From positions 11,658,501-11,722,500 of the forward strand of contig OY727094.1 in NCBI GenBank assembly GCA_963402885.1: a DNA stretch of 64,000 nucleotides, in the 5' to 3' direction. The first letter of the stretch is position 1, and every line of letters starts with the position of its first letter. Source of the DNA: Antedon bifida. Its lineage: Eukaryota > Echinodermata > Crinoidea > Comatulida > Antedonidae. Below the pieces are notes generated by a model. It searched no databases. It had not been told where the DNA came from and was given only the letters and a program-made list of their open reading frames with translations. Of the stretch, positions 39,001-48,000 are shown piece after piece. Position numbers and translations under genes: made by a program.

Positions 39001-42000
39001 GAGAGATTTGTAACTCTATGGTGAATGGTTTCTGGCACCGATGGATGGAGTGTATCCATAAGCTCTCACCAAGACTTAAATGGCAGAAATCAATGGAGAA
39101 TGTAATGGAGGGCGACATAGTGCTTGTCATTGGTGAGAACAAGAAACGTGGTAGTTGGAAAATGGCAGAAGTCAGTAAAGTTTATTCAGGGAAAGATGAC
39201 CTTGATAGGATTGTTGACATAAGATTTGCAGATGGTATCAATGCTAAGAAACCGGTTACTAAGTTGATCATGCTAATGAAGAGCATCGAACGTTCAGACA
39301 TGTAGTGATATGTGGATCAGATGAAGTTCCTTGACCACTGTGATTGATGATTTAAAGTGTAATTGACATTTATGAACTTTTCATTGTTACATTATTGTTA
39401 CTAGTTGTGACCATCCGTCACTTTTTTAGGGGGCTGGGATGTCATGACGTCATTTGTTTTCAATTTGTGAGTTGCGTGCCAGTGCGCATACAATACGCAG
39501 GCTGAACGAATTTATATACAATTTGGTATCGTGTGAGATATTCATGCAGTGTAATCATCTTTATTTGTTATTTGGAACCCTTTGGACAACCCAACACAGT
39601 TGTTGAATAATAATAAAGTTAATAAAGTTAATAAAGACAACATATTGCAACAACGTGTTCACCTCATTATTCTCACCGATTCCACAACAATGTCAGTTAA
39701 TCAAAATGGTCATTTTAATTTCAAAACATGACACTTAGCTAAGCATACTCTAGTAATGCACATTAATTGTATTCCTACTAGATATAAACCAAAATTTAAA
39801 CCAGTAGCCCAATGGTATTCGTATACAACGTGTGAGTTCACATGTTTACAAAGGCATTTTTAGCATACATACACAAAATTATTATATTATGATATTTTTT
39901 ATTTGATTTGATTTGTTCAATATTCAATCAATAAATATTCAATAAATGTTCTCCACACATATATTAAAAATACATAAAATAATAATTATATAAACACTTG
40001 ATAAAAACCAATAAAAACATAGTGTGGAAGGAAACCTATATATAAGTTTAAAAACTTTACGCCTAGGCTCCCAGAAAAAAATAATAAAAAAGTTGGGAAG
40101 AAGATGATACAAAATACAATATATATCCAAATAAAAAGAAGGAGAAGGAGAATTGAAAACATCAGACAGTCGAAGATTCAGGCAAGCTCATTCAAAAAAA
40201 AGGTAATTTTCAAAGAATACCAAAGATGGAGTTAAAAAAAATTAAATTTTTTGGGTGCCAACCCATCGAGTAATACAATTATAAAATTATAAACTAACCC
40301 TACTACTGTATTTTGAATGCTACAAATTGAAATGATTATCTATTTGTGATAATACTCTAGGAATACTAAATATTATAAATTGTATTGAACAATTTGTATT
40401 AATTAAATAAATTTTTCTATTTCTGATGATTATGATTTATTATTAAATTCCTTTTACATATCACTATTACATACTGTCATGTGAATAACCTTAGTGTAGA
40501 ACCCAAATTCTTATTTACAGTAAAATTAAAGTGCTATGGACATCTCTGAGTGAAGACATATACTTTGCTCTGCATAATATTTAATTCCCAACAGTTGATC
40601 ATTCGGCAAATCTAAAGCCATGGGTACAGTAGCTTAGCAGCTGACATAAATACTAGGATTGACAAGGAAAGAGCATCACTAAAGCAAGGCTAACAAGCAT
40701 TGCTAAACAGAAATGTTATGGAACTTCGAAGTAAAACTAAGGATAAATTTAAAGCTACAACGGATAGTTTGACATGAATGTGTGAACATTAAATCTAAAC
40801 AGGATACTTTAGCTACATGGAAGCTGAATTGCTACGAGTTGAAAGGCATTCTAACAACCTAAGATTTGGTGACATCAAGGAAAAGATCAAATGCAACTTG
40901 TAAAGGACATATTTAAAACTGATCTTGGCTTAAATAATATTTCGATTGAAAATGCACACTGAACTGTAAAAATTAAGGTGAAGATCTATGCCCAAGACAC
41001 ATTATCATTTGTAGAGATCCATTGTGATTCGAAAAGCTAAGGCTATGATTTGAAGACAACAACCTTTTATGTGATAGATGATCTGCCAGCTACCATCTTT
41101 GTCATATGCATAATGTATTTAATAAAATTTAAAAATAAATTTTCTGTTTTGTATTCATTTGACCATTACGGAAAAAATTGTATTGAACTTTAACTAGATA
41201 ATATTGTTATTTGATTTTCAACTCATCACAAGTCCTCAAAATGAGTGCTTATGTTTTTCATATGTGTACAGCCACATCAAAACCAGGCGCTTGTCGCTAG
41301 ATAGGGATTTGTGTAAAATGCATTTGAATGTGTGAAACTCATATTTTGACCATTTTGTTTTTTTACCATTATCTGATAGGAAATTTACCGTAGATTTCAA
41401 AAATATACAGTATGCCTTATTAACTAATTCAAATGGAAAGGTGGTAAAAATTACATAAATCTGAACCTCTATCCTCGTGTTTCGATTGAAAGAACGAGGT
41501 AATTCGTTACAAAAAAGCAGTTATTTTCGTCATTCCTACGCCGTAGTTTTGTAGATAACCCCTGAAAGCTTGGTATCATTCGATAGGTATTTTTTTCATG
41601 AATCTAAAAATAAACGAATGATGTCACAGATTGTACGATATAGACCAATAAAAACCGATTTTATAGAACCCTTTAGTGTAAACAAAAACGGCCTTGTTGC
41701 TACGAACACGCTGAAAGAAGCGATTTGATTGGTTTAATTTTGTCACATGACCCATCCAGCATGGAAAATTCCAGGTCAACAAAATCTTATGCTAGTACAC
41801 GCTCGTCGAGGAAAATATATTTTTAGTTCATCTAAGTACTGTACACAGTAATACTAAAGTGACGTGTACTGACTCATACTTGCTAACAATAAGTTATAAA
41901 CATACTAAAGTAAAGGGCCTAGCTAAGTTATTTATCGTAAGAGTTGACTAGGCCTAGGCTAGACCTGACTCTACTAATAAGCCTAGCCTAGGCCTACTAC

Positions 42001-45000
42001 AGTACTACTACGTTGGGCTACTAGCCTAGATAGGCTGCATGGCATAGGCCTAGCTAGCTAGTAATAACAACAACAAGGCCTAGGCCTAGCCCAATTTAAA
42101 TAAGATAGAGTTTTCATCTCTATAGTATAATAAGCCTCCTGCAATGCTTTACTTACTAGGCTATTTTATTTATTTTAATTTGGTTAAATTTCATTATGCT
42201 TAAAATGCCAATGATGGGCCGGGTGTGTGGGGATTGTGTGTACCTGTCAATAAATGGTTATTTTGCGAAACATAAACAGTAAAAACAAGTACAATACAAA
42301 TCCCTCACAAATAAAATACTGGTACCTTGGCTAAATTTCACGTTATTCATCATGCTTAAAAACATTGTTCAAGCTAACGGGTGTGGCTACCTGTCATGAT
42401 CAGGCCAGGTGCTGGTTCAACAATAGATGTATTACATAACATTAACAACAGTAAAAACAAGTACAATACAAATCCCTCACAAATAAAATACTGGTACCTT
42501 GGCTAAATTTTACGTTATTCATCATGCTTAAAAACATTGTTCAAGCTATCGGGTGTGGCTATCTGTCATGATCAGGCCAGGTGCTGGTTCAACAATAGAT
42601 GTATTACATAACATTCACAGTAAAAACAAGTGCAATACAAATCACTCACAAATAAAATACTGGTAACTGAATTTTGCAGACCAGAAACGAGGGACATTGT
42701 GTGCCCTGCGCCATTTTGAATAAAAAGCAGATAAAATAAAGTAAAAAGAGAAATAAAATTGAATAAAGTTCATTAATAAAATGTTTGCTGTTTTTTTTTA
42801 AATTTGTTCAGAACTAATAATAAGCTAAGGAAATCTTCTGAATACCTACTAGTAGGCCTACTGTATTATTCTTACACTACACTATTATAAATGAATTTGA
42901 CAGATTTTACGTAAATTAGTGGTATTTTGTAATCGTCATAATTAACTATGATAACCACCTCGGATTTTGATGAAATTTTCAGGAATATCAGAAAACACTA
43001 TATTGAACAGGTGTGCCAAATTTCAGAATGATTGTTTATCAAGAAAGTAGTGTTGCTAAGGTGTTAATTGTTCAATCTGTAACAGCATGGGGCAACTTCC
43101 TGTCTGATTTGTCATTAAACTTTGACTGTTAATTACTCAGTAATTAAAAGTAAATTGTTATAAATGCTATATACATTTATTGCCATAACTCTGGGAATAT
43201 TTGCTTGATTTAAATGATCCAAACACCATTTTGAAGGATATATTGTGAGTAATATAATTATAGTAATAACTAAAAAAAAAATATTTCACCAAGTGCCTGG
43301 TTTTGATGTGGCTGTACACATATGTACATTTGGATAAAAGAAAAAGCCAGTAAACAATCACAATTTTAGAACACAATTATTGGTTTTTATTTATTACAAA
43401 ATATGACCAGATTTATTATTGACAAAAGAACTATCTGATTAGCTTTTTATAAATCAATAAAACAAAAAAGAATTCTATAATTGGCTTTATTTAAGTCAAC
43501 TGAAATATAATAACATAGAAAATTTTGCTGTTATTATAAATTAATTGTTTTCAAAATTTAAATCATGAAGATTTTGTAATATTGTGGGAGAATACAACAT
43601 TGTTTTAATCAAATTAATAAGCATAATCTAATTATTAATTATTTTGTATCATCTTATCAATTATTGTTCTTTTTTCCCTACGATTTCTAAACCAACGAGA
43701 ATAAAAAAAAAAAAATTAATGCAGAACTTATTTTTACACACATTTTTACTTAAGACATCTTTTACCTATTTAAAAAATAATTGATTATGATTAACTTTAA
43801 AATAGGTTGAGGTTCCTGACCATTCATACTGAATTAGAGATATAGGTGCATTTTGCAAGTGATTGGTCTAAACTATACAGTTAATTCTAATGTTGGATAC
43901 ATTTTTTGTATAAACTTTTTTGCAGTTCAAGGAAAAAAAAACCACTAAAACAACTATGGATGACACCCCTCTACCCACCCCACCTAAATAAATTTAGTAA
44001 ACATAAATTTAACAAATTCATAAATGTTCCGATATCTCAAGATATAAAAAGTATAGCAACATTATTACTGCACTTCAAATGAAAAAAATGCTACGAAACT
44101 AAATTCAATCAGATTAAATGTAACATTTAAAAAAAAATGAGAAGTTAAAAATTCTGTAATTAATCCCGGTAAAGAAAGTAAAAATACATATGAATGATGA
44201 ATATGATACAAACCTAATTAGCCAGAATTCAGTGATTATTTTTCAAAAATGTGTAGAACTACCTGTAATTCTATATTCCTAAAAATACCAAAGACCTAAT
44301 TTTTTAATTACCACCTCCCATAGCCTCTCATTTATATCTGAAACAGAAGTGCTTAATATAATTAATAATTTATATTCTAGTAAAGGTTGAGGGCATGATT
44401 CTTAAAAAGGTTGCGCCATTAATTATAAGCCATCATTCATGATGGGTTCTGTACCTAATCATATTAAAAGTTAATCCTGTATTTAAAAAACGGATACTTT
44501 TATACCAATCTTAATTTTACCCATTTTTTTTCAAAAAATAATGAAAAATGTATGCATACAATACCACTTGTCATGCTTTTCTTGAACTCACTAATTCCGT
44601 TAATACTGCATTTGAAAACAATTAATTTTATGAAGTACTTTTCTAGATTTATCAAAAAATGTTGATGTTGTTAACCATGATATTTTCAAGTTGTTTCGTT
44701 ATGGTATTTTGGGGCCTTTCTTAGATTGGTTTAAAAGATATTTTACAGACCGAAATCATTATTTCAAATTAATAATTAGTGAATCTTCCAGACAACCTTT
44801 TTTTTGCAGATGATACAACTTTATTATATTTTAATAACAATATTGATGTCTTGTTGAAATTTTTAAATTTAGAGTTCAATAAGCTAGTGAATGGTTCACT
44901 ACAAACCAATTATTTATTAATACGGCTAAAACTAATTGTATTAGATATAAACTTACAAACAACAATTGTTATGTTTTTTAATAGAAAATTAATTTAAAGA

Positions 45001-48000
45001 AAAGTATCATTCCTTGGTCTTTTAGATTATTGGCTGCCAACAATTTTTATCAAATAAAATATCTAAATATATTGGTATTCTAAAGAAATTAAAATAAAAT
45101 GTTTTACTTATACAGTACTGAAACATTGTTTGGGCTGGTGATTACGCCCCCTCTAATCCGAGAGTGAAGGTTTAGCAATTATAAATCAACAAATGATGCT
45201 TAACCACAAAATTAAGTATTTAACAAAAATATAATTACATTTTTTAATTGACAATCCAAGTGAGTTGTACACTGATTCAATCACTTTTATGTTGGTTAAA
45301 TGAGGTTTGCAATGGTTTTTGAAAGATTGCAGAGTTTGGCAATTATTTTAAACAAAAAATGATGTTTTACCTCAAATATAAGTGGAATAGTCTTGTTTTA
45401 ACCATTATATTAATTATAAAAAACTTTTAAATGATATTTTTCAAAAATTATTTGTCCAACTACTTTTCTGATGAAATAATATGCTATTGTCTATATTTCT
45501 TTTGATTTTATTTATTTATTTTAAGTTCTGGTTGCTGTATGGTCATTACCTTTATTCATGTATTTTATTTTTATGTTTTCATGCTACTTTTTAAACAAAT
45601 TGTGTAACCTAAATATATTTTCTGTTTTGTATTCATTTGACCAATACGGAAAAAATTGTATTGAACTTTAACTAGATAATTTTGTTATTTGATTTTAAAC
45701 TCATCACAAGTCCTCAAAATGAGTGCCTATGTTTTTCATATGTACATTTGGATAAAAGAAAAAGCCAGTATACAATCAAAATTAATAGTTGTGCATTGAA
45801 TCAGGGCAATTATTAAATACATTCCTTTCATTCATTGTACATTTTATTTTGATTCCAAATCTGAGGGAATAATTAATTTATGTGTGAAATTATAGGACAA
45901 TTGTCAATAAAAAAAAATTATAACAATACTGCTTGAACATTAGATGAAGGAGAAACCTAATCATTGAATGTCAGTAACAGAATAAATACATTCTTATATA
46001 ATTGACAGAAGGTGAAAAGGTGTAGTTTATAAAACTAATCAAACCTTTAACATCTACAAGAAATAATTCAGAAACAGAAAGACTTGATTGTTCCATAGTT
46101 TTGTACCACAATACTGTAAATGAAATTCTGTGTTTACCTAAAATAATACAAGGTTTGGGTAAAAGGAAAATTAACATTAAGGGCATATTTTATTAACTTT
46201 TTACAAAAATACTAGATAGTGTAAATTGATATTGGTTTATTTAAAATATAAATAATTCAGTGTTTAAGAACTTTTGGTGGTTGGAAATTATTGTTGGACA
46301 CAGATACCCGAGTCTTTATACATGCTGATAGAGAGTAGAAGGCATGGGACCACATTATCACTATTTAGTCAATGAAATCAACTAGTAGCCACATGCTAGA
46401 AAGATGTCCTATTCACTCTGCCGTGCTGTTTAAGGATATTTTACGAAGATGTGGGTACAATGAGTATCTATTTGGACTGCATAGCATTTGCTGGGTTGGT
46501 GTTCCCGCAGCCGCTAATGTAGGGGTTGAAGGAGGTTGTTAAAAAGCATGACCGATGAAAGGTAAGCCACATGGTAAAGGTTTCCTAGTCCTTGGGCTTA
46601 TACTTATAGTTATGTTGTTATATGCATTCAGCCATATGTGTACTGTGAATAAAGTGTCTGTAGACCATCAATTTTACATCTCTTGTCTGTTATTTAACAT
46701 TCTTGATACGGTGCTCTACTACAGGGGAAGCGAGGTAGGACCATTCTCTCTTAAAGGGTGGAATCGGGAAGATAAATTTACTGTACTACTAAACTATAGC
46801 ACAGAAATAAAAATTTGAAGTTGCATAAAAACACCAAAAACGTAAACATTATATTACATATATTTAGCCATCTGATAATATTTTTTACCACACTGTTTAT
46901 TTTTCCTTTATTATAGCACAATAAAATCCAAAAAATTATTAAACATAGGGGAAATTATGGATCGATAATTATTAGAATGTATGATCAAAAGAAATTTGTT
47001 GCCTATTAAGACTAATATATTGGTCCCATGACAGAATTCAGCCTGTTAAAGCCATAAAAAAGTTAATAAATGAATTACTTAATGAGGTATTGTAGTAGTA
47101 AAATAAACATTTTCTATGCATATTATTAGTCAAAAAATGAAAAAAATAAAAATATTGCTAAATGTGTATGAAATTGATCTGAATCAAATCAATAAAGTAA
47201 GAATAATTCTATCTATTTATCCATTGTTATGGGATATAGTTTTATTGAATTTAATCTTGTAATAGATAAATCTTAATTTACTTTGTGAACATGAATGTAA
47301 ATTGAAAAGATAGGACCATATTCAACTGAAACAAGGATGAAACAAGGTCAATAGTTTAATAAAAAAGATTGTTCTGAAATAGAATCTACAAAAATTAAGA
47401 GTTTATAAACAATTGTAATACACTTATATAATGCAAAGTCATTTACATCCCTTGATTAAAATATAAAGTGATGCTACAATAACTTGGCATATATATATTT
47501 GTAAAATTGTTAAATAGCTTGTACTGAAATTTGAAATTTGTCTATATAAGTTCTTTTAAAAGTAATCTTTTAGAAAACGTTAAACTTTTTAAAATTATTA
47601 AAGTTGAACCTTATACATATAGGTATGTTTATCCTCAAAACAGTTTTGTTTGATAATGTTGGATGATGGAGATAAATATGAATGAATACAACATGATAAA
47701 AGTGGAAAATAATTATAGCAACTGCAGACTTTGCAAAGCACTAGTGATCATCATTGTCAGTGGTCTAAAATATTTCATAATGTTAAATTTTGGATACACT
47801 CTGAACTTGTTACAGTTGTGTAGAACATTTAAGTCTAGTTCAGCTTTCTTGTGTTTCTTAGTTGTTTAGTGTTAAACAATTTACTATAATTTACTATGTG
47901 TGTATGTATATTTAAATAAATGTTAAGAAATAAAGATTTTTTTCAATAGACTGAAAATATTGCAATGGATCAATCATCACCTAGTTATGCTAATGATGAT

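Larger units (their letters stand above)
33768..39689 (+). mobile_element. BEL/Pao LTR retrotransposon, complete with TSD
   Basis: A 5,922-bp element bounded by 250-bp LTRs with TG...CA ends that I read as identical, flanked by the 5-bp duplication ATGTC (33,763-33,767 and 39,690-39,694). The internal region has gag with a DUF1759-like domain, a zinc-knuckle region, protease, reverse transcriptase, RNase H, integrase and a C-terminal DUF5641-like domain, the BEL/Pao order. Identical LTRs imply recent insertion. The coding region is not continuous. Confidence 0.95.

Noticed and set aside
46555-46818. 87-codon frame with a hydrophobic N-terminal stretch as a secreted peptide gene
   Set aside because: No promoter, splice or homology support; lies in a possible LTR fragment.
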